A DNA stretch of 64,000 bases from Hypericum androsaemum (GCA_963995505.1 OZ023198.1:2852001-2916000), one strand, 5' to 3'; positions 1 to 14,410 are shown, counted from the first letter of the stretch. Numbers and translations: made by a program. Notes: generated by a model not told the origin, from the letters alone.

Positions 1-1122
1 CCTTGATCTCCGAGGATCGGGATGCTGTACTATTGCTGTCAACTGAAAATGCTCTAGCATGAAACTGGCCTTGGTTTATAGTCGAAAGAGCTTGGAACCG
101 CTGCATCGCTAGCGGAGGAGAGCGCGAAAGAGAGTGTGCAGCAGCAACAGAGTTGGAATCTGCATAACGAAAAGAGAAATCAAAACGATATAACAAAACA
201 ATGAACATGACTGATATAATCACTTCAATCCGAACGATAATCACCTGTCGCAGAGCTCGAAAAGAAACTCGATGCAGAGTTGGTGAATTCACTTACGACG
301 CTGCTGTCATCCCTTATGCTTCCATTAGTCTCCGAGTCCGACGGGCGAATGGATGATAGCTTTCCTTTCGAAACAGCATATACAGTGCACGAGCCAGGAG
401 CAGAAGCTGAAATTCTTGAGGACAGGTTGTTTGCCTTGCTCCTGAAAGGAGTCATCCATTAAACCAGAAACTAGGAGAGGCAATCTCGTACATTCTTTTC
501 CCATTCGAATCATGTTCGTACCTCCTAAACATCCCACGAGGAGAAGCTCCGATAACAAGCTTCGTAATATCGCTCTTCGTGACCTCCTCCGCTATGGCAT
601 TCGCTATGGCATCGGATTCGATCACTACGATATCTGCTTGCACCTGCATTAAACACGAAGATCACAGAAGTTCAGGTTTTAACAGAGACGTCAGAAGATA
701 AGAAAAGTGAAGAAAACGCACTTTCTTCTGATTACAGATCCTCTTGTATGGAAGAAGCATTTGAACCCGCTGCCACTCCATCTCCTTCTTATAAGCAGAA
801 GCTACATCATCTCGCACCTGCGATATAGGAATCGAATTTCCCACTGCGAGAAGAACCAAAGAGTCAGAATGCCAGGACGCAGACCGAATAACCCGAAAAG
901 TCAACGAAGTACTTGCTTACTCGGTGTGGGAACCGTAGTGATCTTAGGCCGAACATGTAACAGCTTGAAGACAACATTTTCCTCTGTAAGGAACTTCTGC
1001 AATGCCCAAACGACAACGTACTTGCTCTTTCTGTTTCCATCAATAGCTATTCCCACATTCAGAGGAGGCACAGGGGGCAAACCAAGCACCTGGCTGGCCT
1101 CAAATACTTCATCTCCCTCCAT
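1..1122 (-). CDS. USP-domain protein, probably U-box/receptor-like cytoplasmic kinase (5' part, cut by window edge)
   Basis: Five exons join in frame: 1122-921, 843-722, 643-522, 441-245 and 159 to beyond the edge, about 267 residues so far. All junctions are GT-AG. The start MEGDEVF is the first ATG of the frame that runs into the domain. Residues ~20-170 form a universal stress protein fold: the first strand is VGIAIDGNRKSKYVVVWAL and the nucleotide-loop end is VIGASPRGMFRR, followed by CTVYAVSKGKLSSIRP. A Ser-rich linker follows, containing MQRFQALSTINQ. This N-terminus and linker are typical of plant PUB35/PUB51/52-type proteins, which continue into a coiled coil, a kinase domain and often a U-box. 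Those parts lie outside the window, so the E3 or kinase role is inferred from the family. A USP-only protein is less likely because the linker matches the long form. Confidence 0.85.
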
Positions 1123-2100
1123 GTTAGTCCCCCCTCGTGTTAAACACCGAATTCTTCGAGCCGCGGAGATTAGATCAATCGAAACCTGTCGAACATAAGA
1201 AGGAGATAAGTTGCAGATCACCTCAACCAGAAGCCAAGAACAGAAACATTAAGCAATCAAATAACATCATAACAACCATTGGGATAGCCGACATAAACAT
1301 GGTCTGACATTGGTCGACTCTGAATAGCAGAAACTTCACCCGAAAAATAACATCATAACACAGAATCACACCAACTGAAACACCAGTACTCCAAAAGTGA
1401 AAAGCACACAAGTTTGGAAGACACAAAAGTAAGACACAGCTCATGTTATGTCCAAGTTCTGTTACCCAAATTGAAACCAAGAATAAAGAATTAAGCAAAA
1501 AGGCACAAAAGGGTCCCAAACAATTAGAAAGTATAACCCAGACTAAAAAGTAGGAATTAAGGATATAAACTGTTGTCCTTAATCCCCCTCCAAAACCAAC
1601 AAGAGAGAGAACATAAATTTGTCCATACTTGAAATGTAAAAGGGTTAATAATTCAAGCTCAACCTCAAATTAGAATTGGAAGAAAATTAGGAATTAATCA
1701 CAACCCAGAAGACAAAAACACATTCTCTTCAAAAAAGAACACATAAACACGAATTAGCATACGACGTATATAAATTGACGGTACTAACACGTACCAGCAA
1801 GTGAAGTACGTCAAAAAGCTCTAATCTTCATCCAACTACTCTCTCTCTCTCTCACCAAATCAGCACCGGCAAGGGAGAGAGGCCATTTCCTTTACTTTCC
1901 TTCCTCTTCAAGGAACCAACAAAGAAGCCCACTTCAAAGCTTAAAACTCTTCAAAGGTATCCAATTTCGTACTAAATAATAATTCTTTTTTACAAATAAT
2001 ATCAGCACAATTTGAAGGGACATGAAATGAGTGGACCCCACAATGCTTAGAAAATAAAGTTAGTATTTACAAATTTTGGTTGCTGCGTACGTACAATTAT
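1123..2100 (-). promoter_or_regulatory. 5' UTR/upstream region of the USP gene
   Basis: No coding sequence was recognised. A possible 3' splice site (TCGACAG) about 70 bp upstream of the ATG suggests a 5'-UTR intron. A short (CT)n run lies near 1840-1854. Transcription start and TATA box were not located with confidence. Confidence 0.35.
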
Positions 2101-5100
2101 ATAAGCCAAGTTGGATATTTTTGCCGCGAGGATGTTGCAATCTCTTGAACGAGAAAAATTGGACTTTTTTTTTTGCTGGTTATTTAATAGTTGGCATGTC
2201 CATAACGACTTTGTTTGGAAGAGTTGGCTTTTTATTATTCTTTTCTGGGTTTATTACCTCTTCCTGTCAAAGTGAAATTTTGGTCTGGTTTATCATTTTT
2301 TGAACTTTATTAGTACTAGAAGTTGAGTATTGTCAATTCCTATTTCTATAATATTTTCTGAATATTGTCTTCATATTTATAAAGTTTGCTTCTCATTTAT
2401 CCCTAGTTTTTAGAGAGAAAATGTAAAGGGTGAAACTTTTTTTTTAACAAACTGCGGTATTTAGCCTACTGGACTGACTAATCAAAGTTCTAGACGATCT
2501 GTAAAAAATGACAAATCTATCCTAATCAGTATTTAACGCTACTTCATTTTCAAAGACTTTAACTCTAGATCTGATTAATCTAAAATAATTCTCTCTAGTT
2601 ATCTAACTGTTCGTTGGTATCCCTATTTTTTTTTGGGTGGAAAGGTCTCCCTACCTTAAAGATACGAAAACATTTTCCATTAACTTTTTTTATAACTATA
2701 TGGCAAAAGCTATCATAACATTATGATTAATTCAGAATCCAGAACTATCCAATTTCATAAAGAGTGCGAATTTCATAACTATTCACAATCCTCGACCTTT
2801 AAATCTTGCTTTAGAGTATCCAATTTTTTATATTCTTGGAATTACAAGCTGATTTTCCGTGAAATTTTCCTTGCATTTGAATAGACTATTAGTATTTTAT
2901 TTTACCAAGTAGTATATGTTATTAGATAGTCGATTATATTTTGATCATTTTTAGGCGGCAATTAGTGCTTATGGTACTATGGTGTAGTGAACATGTGCAC
3001 ATGTGGCATAACATTTTGGTAGGTAATAATATTTGACGTATCAAAAAAGTATGGGAAGTACTTACTCTTTACCGAAACCACTTGGTATTCGAATTAATTG
3101 ACATATTTAGATTTTAGTCGGGTCAAAATTTTGAATGATGATAAATTTTTAATATTGCTTTATTCCAAACAAAACTCACTATTTGTTTCAGGAAAAATAG
3201 ATAAAATATTTGCTCTCGACAAGTCGGGATATCATGCCAAATTACATTTGACCTGATACAAAATAACATGTAGTCTAATAATACAAATCATTCCATCGTC
3301 AAATCAAAAAAATTGTTTTCGACGATAGAACTATTTGTGTCATTACTCATTAGACCACATTTCATTTCGTTTCATCGTCGAATCAGAAAAGGGGTGTCTT
3401 CCACGATGATCATCAAGAAGATCTGGAAGAAATCAATGAGAAGTTGACGGTCAAAGGAACGATTATCCATCCGTAAGGAGATACTCGTGTGCATAAAAGT
3501 CGTTGGACCGCGATAGGGATAATAAATGTGTAAATAAGGATTTAAATATCAGTTAATTACAGCTCAAAATTATTGACTAATATTAATCAATAAAAAATAA
3601 ACATTGACTATTACAAACTCCTACAGGAAACAGCATATTCGTCCAAGGGGCAGAAAAGTCGATCAATATAGAACTTGGCTATTGTATCTACTGATCAATC
3701 ATTTATATCCGCTATTTTAAAATAATAAATGGATTATAACAAATGAATAAACTATAAAACCTCTTGAAAAGTCAGTTTTGGATTTTCAACGCCTATCATA
3801 TTTATTATTTATGTGGTAATTTCAACATGACATCTCAAATGTCCATTTAAATGAGTTTGCAACATGTCAATAATAAATGAAATAAGGTCTTGCAATTAAC
3901 AACGAACTATGAGATCAATTTATTCTAATATCATGTTAAAATTTTCATATCTAACCTATAATATTAAACTAATCTATCAATTTTAACGCTTGTAAAAATG
4001 TCGACTACACCTGCAATCAGAGATGCAGTGAAAAAATAGTAAAAAAATAATGAATTGGTGAATTTCAACTATGGCTGAATTTAGATGAAATAAAAAATAA
4101 TAATGCTGAGAGCTCTACATAATTAAGATTCCACTTGCCAACCAAATGACTTAAGTTTCCAAAAAAACTAGATGACTTGAAAAGGAAGGAGAGAAATGGG
4201 AAGAGAAAAGGAAATCAAATGAATTTGGCAGAAAAAATTGTGGGTTGTGTACGGATATCAATATTATTATTACTGTATACCTCTGGGTTGAAAAAAATAC
4301 CTCGTCAACATTTTCATACAGATGATATCCTTCTCAATCATTTATAAAATTCAAAATTAATCATGATTTAAAATAATTTAAGTTTTTAACCATTTAGATG
4401 AACCCTGTTAGGTATAATGCTTATTTTTTTAAGATACTTTATAGCTCTCCAGTATAATATGTTACATTTCTAAAATTTGAGTTCGGATATGTTTGCATCT
4501 TTCTACACCTAACATGAGTAAGAGGTGAAACACAGATAAAAGAGTTTAGATGAAGTGGTGTGGCGAGGAGCCTATTTTAATTTTTAATTAAAAAATTCAT
4601 ACTATTATTAAGTATTTATTACAATAATTTTGTCTATCTTTCAAAGGTCTATTCATTTCGAACTAAGTTACTGATCTTCAAAAAAACAAACGGAAGACAA
4701 GTTACGGCATTCATCAACAAGTTGCAACACCCAACGAAATTTCCAGCAAAAGACACCAACGTTTAATTTCGCGTTGCAATTTTCTCCTTGTAGGCCCTTC
4801 GGTTTTAATTGAGTAAGACGTGAGAGAGCCCACTTCCCCTATTTTTTTTGGCAGTTTCTTGCATTGCATTAACTAATAGAGCATCTAACGTAAGCTCGTT
4901 GACTCGACGACTCGAATCTTAGCGGCATTTTCTTTCAGGAAAACATAATCTTTTATTATAATTATTTTTTATTATGATATAAATTCAAAATAAAAGTTAA
5001 GTTTATTTGTATATGTATATTGCACCAATTAAGAGTATCTTCGAAAACTTATAACATGATATTCTTTTTTATTTTCTATATAGTGATACCATTTTCCTTA

Positions 5101-7009
5101 ATTTGAAGTTATATTTGCCAATATGTAGAGATTTAATGGAGTTAATTTGTTAAAAGAGTTCAATAAATTTTAGTCTCTTTGAACTACAAAAGTTGGTAAT
5201 ATATCCAAAGTAGTAGGTCTCTAAAACTGTCCCATTTTATACAAACAAGCACTTAGATTTATTATTGAAAAATTTTGTTCTGATTTAACCAATAGATCTC
5301 GAGTCCTTAAAAATATTTTTTAAAAATTCCCCTTTTATGTTTTTGGGGTTGTGGTACTTTTTGTCAAGAAAACCTAAATAATAATAATACATTTTTGGGG
5401 TTAGAGAAAATATGAACCTAATAATACATTTTTACTATCAACACAAGACTGAACATATGAAGTATATAAAATGCAATTCACTCTTTCTAAGAGTATAATC
5501 CATAATTACAAAATTGCATTTAGTCCTATCTTATTTTCCTTTATTACTATTGTGCTTTCATCCGCATAATATCTGTATTTTCTATCTATTCTTTTATTCT
5601 TACTAGATCTAATTTTTACTCATAACCCTTTTTCTTTGGACGACTAATTGGACACCATCTTAATTTTCATCATCCTGATGTTCCGTACGAGATCAAAATA
5701 ATTGTTGTGAAGTTGGCTGTTCAAAATCATGTATTTTCGACAATTGGGAAAAGCAAAGACTCGGTCAACGGTCGTGTCACTGTGGCCCACTCGGGGAACT
5801 GGGCACCTTTTCCAAGATCCTTCGTACTAGCTGACATTCTTTTCTGATGGGCTAATTTCTTTAAGGTGTTTTTTCTTTTCTGACACGTGTCTTCGTTAAA
5901 ATCTCCGGCAACAACCAGTTATGAAATTAATCTAGTTTAATACTATGTTAAATTTTTTTATTACAATTTTTAAATTTATAAATAAATTCATGACCGAAAA
6001 TGTGGCAATTCTAACAGTTTATCATGACAAATAAGTTATATTTGAAAATTATTATTTTTTGTTAAATTTGAATTTCTAACTCTATTAAATGACTCGAATA
6101 ATTTATTACTTAAATCAACTTTAGCCAGAATGTGATAAGTGGTTGAAGTAACTTTAACATAAGTAGTCAGCCAGAGACGAAAACCATTTCCTTTAACAGC
6201 TTACCGGGGAGGAAACGGTGACGCCGACTATGGTATTTTAGTTAGTTGAACTCCCTACCTAATGACTATTTAATTCCCCTAAAAATGAGACTTTAATTTG
6301 CTTGTTTTACGACAAGCGGTGAGATCTTATTGCTCTTCCTTTTCTTAGTATATCAAGCAGAGTTGTACATTTACGAGGTAATGTTCATCTAATAAGTATT
6401 TAATACTGCTGTATTATGAAAAACTCAAACACAAAATATGATTATGTTAAAATAACTCTCTCACTAATTAATCTAAATACATATTAATTTAATACTGTGC
6501 CATTCCGTTGAGATTTTTGACTAAATTATGACAATTTTTTCATCACAGGTTAGGAATTGAGATTCAGAGGACTGAATGGAAAAAAGGGTCGAAGTTCCAA
6601 TGTATTATTTATGTTATTTTAGGTTACCTAACGCGGAAGTTTCGGAAATTTAAAACTAATTTTACGAACAATTGAAGGAAAATTACGAAAACATTTACGA
6701 AAAATTAATATATAATTTTTAGGAATTTATAGTAAAGAGAAGAATATCCTTACGCGAGAAGCTTTTAATATATCTTGACGTTTATTTTTTCGTATTTTCT
6801 TTTTCACATGTAGATATTTCAGCCTAAGCAATCACAAGCATAGTTTGTTAAATACAATAAGCTATAGCACGCGATAAATTCAAGTATGATACACTTATAA
6901 AAAAATAAAGTATGATACGAATTATAGTAGAAAAAATTAATTAAAATATGGCTAATACTATTTACAAGAAATTTTGATATTTTTTATTAAAAGTAAGGCA
7001 GAAATATTG
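2101..7009. other. Gene-free AT-rich intergenic DNA
   Basis: About 4.9 kb with no open frame resembling a known protein and no clear terminal repeats. Poly-A/T runs and short inverted repeats are common. A 14-bp palindrome ACATGTGCACATGT lies near 2991. Old, unrecognisable transposon remains are likely but cannot be shown by eye. Confidence 0.6.
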
Positions 7010-10000
7010 GTATAATATTGAAGAAACATAACAAACATAACATATATTATTGCATGTAACATACCGTCACATTAATATATGTATACTTAATAGTTATTAA
7101 ACCATTTAAAAAACTACAAAAATATATAATATCAAAATGATTAATCAGTTATTTGACTAATATATAGGTTTGATCATCTAGTCTTGAGCCGGTCTAACCA
7201 GTAAGATCTACAAAAATCTCTCTATCAATTCAATTATTCAAGTTTAACGTAAAAGAATGCTTCACATTTATCTATTTATATAACAAATGAGATGGTGAGA
7301 CACAAATTGCGAGAAACGACGAGAATTAAGCCCACAAATGATGGATTCACAATCTATTGCCTTAATCTACCTCAGCTCTGACTATTATAATTTATGCAAT
7401 TTATGGATTGTCACTGACAACTCTTTGACCTTTCATGTCTAATAACGCTGGAATATTTGTTTCAACAAATTATGACTCCTAAATGTCATAATATATTATT
7501 GTATAATATTGAAGAAACATAATATATATTTGTATGTAACATACCGTCACATTAATATATGTATACTTAATAGTTATTAAACCATTTAAAAAACTACAAA
7601 AATATATAATATCAAAATGATTAATCAGTTATTGGACTAATATGTAGGTTTGATCATCTAGTCTTGAGCCGGTCTAACCAGTAAGATCTACAAAAATCTC
7701 TCTATCAATTCAATTATTTAAGTTTAACGTAAAACAACGCTTCACATTTATCTATTTATATAACAGATGATATGGTGAGACACAAATTGCGAGAAACGAC
7801 GAGAATTAAACCCACAAATGATGGATTCACAATCGCTCTGACTAATATAATTTATGCAATTTGTGAATTGTCACTGACAACTCTTGACCTTTCATGTCTA
7901 ATAATGCTGGAATATTTGTTTCAACAAATTATGACTCATAAATGTCATAATATATTATTGTATAATATTGAAGAAACATAACATATATTTGTATGTAACA
8001 TACTGTCACATTAATATATGTATACTTAATAGTTATTAAACCATTTAAAAAACTACAAAAATATATAATATCAAAATGATTAATCAGTTATCGGAGTAAT
8101 ATGTAGGTTTGATTATCTAGTCTTGCGCCGGTCTAACCAGTAAGATCTACAAAAATCTCTCTATCAATTCAATTATTTAAGTTTAACGTAAAACAACGCT
8201 TCACATTTATCTATTTATATAACAGATGATATGGTGAGACACAAATTGCGAGAAACGACGAGAATTAAACCCACAAATGATGGATTCACAATCTATTGCC
8301 TTAATCTACATCAGCTCTGACTAATATAATTTATGCAATTTGTGAATTGTCACTGACAACTCTTGACCTTTCATGTCTAATAATGCTGGAATATTTATTT
8401 CAACAAATTATTACTCCTAAATATCATAATATATTATTGTATAATATTGAAGAAACATAACATATATTTGTATGTAACATACTGTCACATTAATATATGT
8501 ATATTTAATAGTTATTAAACTATTTAAAAAACTACAAAAATATATAATATCAAAATGATTAATCAGTTATTGGAGTAATATGTAGGTTTGATCATCTAGT
8601 CTTGAGCCGGTCTAACCAGTAAGATCTACAAAAATCTCTCTATCAATTCAATTATTCAAGTTTAACGTAAAAGAATACTTCACATTTATCTATTTATATA
8701 ACAAATGAGATGGTGAGACACAAATTGCGAGAAACGACGAGAATTAAGCCCACAAATGATGGATTCACAATCTATTGCCTTAATCTACCTCAGCTCTGAC
8801 TATTATAATTTATGCAATTTATGGATTGTCACTGACAACTCTTTGACCTTTCATGTCTAATAACGCTGGAATATTTGTTTCAACAAATTATGACTCCTAA
8901 ATGTCATAATATATTATTGTATAATATTGAAGAAACATAATATATATTTGTATGTAACATATCGTCACATTAATATATGTATACTTAATAGTTATTAAAC
9001 CATTTAAAAAACTAAAAAATATATAATATCAAAATGATTAATCAGTTATTGGACCAATATGTAGGTTTGATCATCTAGTCTTGAGCCGGTCTAACCAGTA
9101 AGATCTACAAAAATCTCTCTATCAATTCAATTATTTAAGTTTAACGTAAAACAACGCTTCACATTTATCTATTTATATAACAGATGATATGGTGAGACAC
9201 AAATTGCGAGAAACGACGAGAATTAAACCCACAAATGATGGATTCACAATCGCTCTGACTAATATAATTTATGCAATTTGTGAATTGTCACTGACAACTC
9301 TTGACCTTTCATGTCTAATAATGCTGGAATATTTGTTTCAACAAATTATGACTCATAAATGTCATAATATATTATTGTATAATATTGAAGAAACATAACA
9401 TATATTTGTATGTAACATACTGTCACATTAATATATGTATACTTAATAGTTATTAAACCATTTAAAAAACTACAAAAACATATAATATCAAAATGATTAA
9501 TCAGTTATCGGAGTAATATGTAGGTTTGATTATCTAGTCTTGAGCCGGTCTAACCAGTAAGATCTACAAAAATCTCTCTATCAATTCAATTATTTAAGTT
9601 TAACGTAAAACAACGCTTCACATTTATCTATTTATATAACAGATGATATGGTGAGACACAAATTGCGAGAAACGACGAGAATTAAACCCACAAATGATGG
9701 ATTCACAATCTATTGCCTTAATCTACATCAGCTCTGACTAATATAATTTATGCAATTTGTGAATTGTCACTGACAACTCTTGACCTTTCATGTCTAATAA
9801 TGCTGGAATATTTATTTCAACAAATTATTACTCCTAAATATCATAATATATTATTGTATAATATTGAAGAAACATAACATATATTTGTATGTAACATACT
9901 GTCACATTAATATATGTATATTTAATAGTTATTAAACTATTTAAAAAACTACAAAAATATATAATATCAAAATGATTAATCAGTTATTGGAGTAATATGT

Positions 10001-12675
10001 AGGTTTGATCATCTAGACTTGATCCGGTCTAACCAGTAAGATCTACAAAAATCTCTCTATCAATTCAATTATTCAAGTTTAACGTAAAAGAATGCTTCAC
10101 ATTTATCTATTTATATAACAAATGAGATGGTGAGACACAAATTGCGAGAAACGACGAGAATTAAGCCCACAAATGATGGATTCACAATCTATTGCCTTAA
10201 TCTACCTCAGCTCTGACTATTATAATTTATGCAATTTATGGATTGTCACTGACAACTCTTTGACCTTTCATGTCTAATAACGCTGGAATATTTGTTTCAA
10301 CAAATTATGACTCCTAAATGTCATAATATATTATTGTATAATATTGAAGAAACATAATATATATTTGTATGTAACATATCGTCACATTAATATATGTATA
10401 CTTAATAGTTATTAAACCATTTAAAAAACTAAAAAATATATAATATCAAAATGATTAATCAGTTATTGGACTAATATGTAGGTTTGATCATCTAGTCTTG
10501 AGCCGGTCTAACCAGTAAGATCTACAAAAATCTCTCTATCAATTCAATTATTTAAGTTTAACGTAAAACAACGCTTCACATTTATCTATTTATATAACAG
10601 ATGATATGGTGAGACACAAATTGCGAGAAACGACGAGAATTAAACCCACAAATGATGGATTCACAATCGCTCTGACTAATATAATTTATGCAATTTGTGA
10701 ATTGTCACTGACAATTCTTGACCTTTCATGTCTAATAATGCTGGAATATTTGTTTCAACAAATTATGACTCATAAATGTCATAATATATTATTGTATAAT
10801 ATTGAAGAAACATAACATATATTTGTATGTAACATACTGTCACATTAATATATGTATACTTAATAGTTATTAAACCATTTAAAAAACTACAAAAACATAT
10901 AATATCAAAATGATTAATCAGTTATCGGAGTAATATGTAGGTTTGATTATCTAGTCTTGAGCCGGTCTAATCAGTAAGATCTACAAAAATCTCTCTATCA
11001 ATTCAATTATTCAAGTTTAACGTAAAAGAATGCTTCACATTTATCTATTTATATAACAAATGAGATGGTGAGACACAAATTGCGAGAAACGACGAGAATT
11101 AAGCCCACAAATGATGGATTCACAATCTATTGCCTTAATCTACCTCAGCTCTGACTATTATAATTTATGCAATTTATGGATTGTCACTGACAACTCTTTG
11201 ACCTTTCATGTCTAATAACGCTGGAATATTTGTTTCAACAAATTATGACTCCTAAATGTCATAATATATTATTGTATAATATTGAAGAAACATAATATAT
11301 ATTTGTATGTAACATACCGTCACATTAATATATGTATACTTAATAGTTATTAAACCATTTAAAAAACTACAAAAATATATAATATCAAAATGATTAATCA
11401 GTTATTGGACTAATATGTAGGTTTGATCATCTAGTCTTGAGCCGGTCTAACCAGTAAGATCTACAAAAATCTCTCTATCAATTCAATTATTTAAGTTTAA
11501 CGTAAAACAACGCTTCACATTTATCTATTTATATAACAGATGATATGGTGAGACACAAATTGCGAGAAACGACAAGAATTAAACCCACAAATGATGGATT
11601 CACAATCGCTCTGACTAATATAATTTATGCAATTTGTGAATTGTCACTGACAACTCTTGACCTTTCATGTCTAATAATGCTGGAATATTTGTTTCAACAA
11701 ATTATGACTCATAAATGTCATAATATATTATTGTATAATATTGAAGAAACATAACATATATTTGTATGTAACATACTGTCACATTAATATATGTATACTT
11801 AATAGTTATTAAACCATTTAAAAAACTACAAAAACATATAATATCAAAATGATTAATCAGTTATCGGAGTAATATGTAGGTTTGATTATCTAGTCTTGAG
11901 CCGGTCTAATCAGTAAGATCTACAAAAATCTCTCTATCAATTCAATTATTTAAGTTTAACGTAAAACAACGCTTCACATTTATCTATTTATATAACAGAT
12001 GATATGGTGAGACACAAATTGCGAGAAACGACGAGAATTAAACCCACAAATGATGGATTCACAATCTATTGCCTTAATCTACATCAGCTCTGACTAATAT
12101 AATTTATGCAATTTGTGAATTTTCACTGACAACTCTTGACCTTTCATGTCTAATAATGCTGGAATATTTATTTCAACAAATTATTACTCCTAAATATCAT
12201 AATATATTATTGTATAATATTGAAGAAACATAACATATATTTGTATGTAACATACTGTCACATTAATATATGTATATTTAATAGTTATTAAACTATTTAA
12301 AAAACTACAAAAATATATAATATCAAAATGATTAATCAGTTATTGGAGTAATATGTAGGTTTGATCATCTAGTCTTGAGCCGGTCTAACCAGTAAGATCT
12401 ACAAAAATCTCTCTATCAGTTCAATTATTCAAGTTTAACGTAAAACAACACTTCACATTTATCTATTTATATAACAGATGATATGGTGAGATACAAATTT
12501 TGAGAAACGACAAGAATTAAACCCACAAATGATAGATTCACAATCTATTGTCTTAATCTACATCAGCTCTGACTAATATAATTTATGCAATTTGTGAATT
12601 GTCACTGACAACTCTTGACCTTTCATGTCTAATAACACTGGAATATTTGTTTCAACAAATTATGACTCCCAAATG
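7010..12675. repeat. Satellite array, 12 tandem monomers of 459-480 bp in a 3-monomer higher-order repeat
   Basis: A landmark ATGGTGAGA begins at 7292, 7772, 8231, 8710, 9189, 9648, 10127, 10606, 11065, 11545, 12004 and 12483. Monomer spacings are therefore 480, 459, 479, 479, 459, 479, 479, 459, 480, 459 and 479. Diagnostic bases give three types. C has AAATGAG, AAGCCC and CTCTTTGACC. A lacks a 20-bp block that starts TATTGCCTTA. B keeps that block and has ATTACTCC. The order is C A B C A B C A C A B B'. The A-B-C trimer repeats at 1417 bp (7772, 9189, 10606) with near-identical sequence, and one B unit is missing before 11065. The last copy is the most diverged. The 69-residue open frame seen only in A units is opened by the 20-bp deletion and is not a gene. 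Confidence 0.95.
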
Positions 12676-12846
12676 TCCATTACAATATAGTCGTTAAGCA
12701 GCATATAAATAGAAGAAAATGTAAAGCCATCAGAAGTGCAATTCAAATAACAGCAAAAATATATATATATCAATACATTTCTGCCTTACGTTAAATAAGG
12801 TCTCACACCGCTCGTCTAATTTGGTGTTGTAAGTTGGTTCAAGTGC

Positions 12847-14410
12847 CTAACGGCCGCCAAGACGATGCCCTCTTCCGCCGAAGGCCACTCCGTCCGTGGT
12901 GTTCGGCCGTCGCGCTGGTGCTGCATTCGGATGAGTCTGCTCTGTAGAGGTTGTACGTGCTCCGCCAAGGCGGTAGCCTCTTCCCCGAAAAGCAACTCCG
13001 GCTTGTGGATCAGACTGAACAGGGGAGTTTATCTGCACTCCTTCCCCCCATAATGCCACAAGCTTGTGACTGAGTATATCAGATTCAAGGATCACACAAG
13101 CTAGTTCATGAGGAATACAACAAGATGTCATCCAATGAGTATCATCTTGACATCCTAAGGCATTCGGAGCGCGAACGCTCCCTAAGTAGCACGGATTAGG
13201 GGGAGAGAAGGCGCATTTGCGCGCAACCTTACTCGTTCGCTTCTGCGAAGAGGCTATTTCGATGCAAATTCAAGGCACTGATGCAATGCGGAATGAAAAA
13301 TCATGTCTCGGGATAAATGTGGTAGCTAAATGAAAGGATACACCCAGAGAGGAGTCTTCAGGATGAACTTCCCTCCGGAAAGCGGGTGAAGCACAGTGAG
13401 AAAGTAGTACAGGTGACCAGCAACCATCCCGAGGATATCGGGCATCAACCGATTCCCGAAAAGCAAATCCAGTGCCAACATTGCCCAGGGAAGATAAAAC
13501 CCCTGCAGCAGATCAAAAACAACATAATGCAGCAGTGACAATTCCAATCCAATAATGCCTGCAGTTCGAAACATTTATACCTTCAACGATACAAGACCGT
13601 AGATGCTGATTATCGAATTCGGGAACTCGCGCGCCCATACGTAGACTATCAGAAAGACCAACGATGCTCCCATGAACGGAGACCAAAAGTACGGGACAGC
13701 AGCGATTGCCTGATTCACACGAAGCAGAGGTTACATTCCATGAGTTAATCCGCTCGAAAGGATGTCGTCGTAGTTACTTACCAGAAGCGAAAGTGCTCCG
13801 GAGAAGAACATCCATACAAAGTCAGCTGTCCTCTTGTCAAATGGTCCTCTCTCCAAGGCCACACCATATCTAGCTCTATAAAATCGGCATGAACGAATAA
13901 CTCTCAATAAGGTCGCGAATTGAAACATTGCGAATGAAGCAAACATCGGTAGGAGACAGGGATAGCCTGATTCTTACATTATGAGAAGGCGAAAGGCGAA
14001 CGGTAAAGAGAATGGCCCTAGAAAGAAGAAATTGGTGATCAGCCTCCAAACCTGCAATAGAATCAAGTTTATCATCATGTAAGCAGGATTCAGCCAAAGA
14101 GAGAAGGCATCGAAAGCGAAAAACCGAACTGCCATTGCGGATTCAACAACCTGCAGACGTTTGAAAACATCCCCATAGGACAGTGCTATGTTCATGGGAT
14201 CATAAAGATCAAGATAAAAGGCAGCTGTGGTCATCAAACAAGCAACTCCATAGGCCTTGCTCACAGGTGGTAAGGACCTGTAGTAACTGTAAAAACAAAA
14301 TACAATATCAGTTAATTTTCGATGCCATCGAACTCGAGAATCCGAATCTATTATCGCTTGGATCAAAACAACTCGGCCGGAACATCAACTTACTCTCCAG
14401 GGGTGGACAT
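12847..14410 (-). CDS. DER1: Derlin-1-like ER membrane protein (ERAD, rhomboid-like pseudoprotease)
   Basis: Seven exons (14410-14394, 14286-14151, 14051-13978, 13875-13782, 13709-13581, 13502-13342, 13069-12847) give 277 residues, close to the usual ~260-270. The start MSTPGDYYRSLPPVSKAYG matches the family N-terminus. The diagnostic WRLITNFFFLGPFS, ARYGVALERGPFDKRTADF, FYLPWAMLALD and GHLYYFLTVLHPL are all present. Derlins are multi-pass ER proteins that help retrotranslocate misfolded proteins to CDC48/p97, and they lack the rhomboid catalytic Ser/His. The tail carries two SHP-like boxes, FRGRGYRL (231-238) and FGGRGHRL (267-274), which are the expected CDC48/p97-binding motif; see findings. 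The first coding exon is only 17 nt, which makes the gene easy to mis-annotate. Its 3' UTR abuts the satellite array. Confidence 0.93.

Noticed and set aside
7772..11754. Four near-identical 69-residue proteins, looking like a tandem small-gene family
   Set aside because: They exist only in A-type satellite monomers because of a 20-bp deletion; no start context, introns or homologues.
7010..12675. CRISPR-like regular spacing
   Set aside because: Units are 460-480 bp and wholly repeated, with no short repeats separated by unique spacers; this is eukaryotic satellite DNA.
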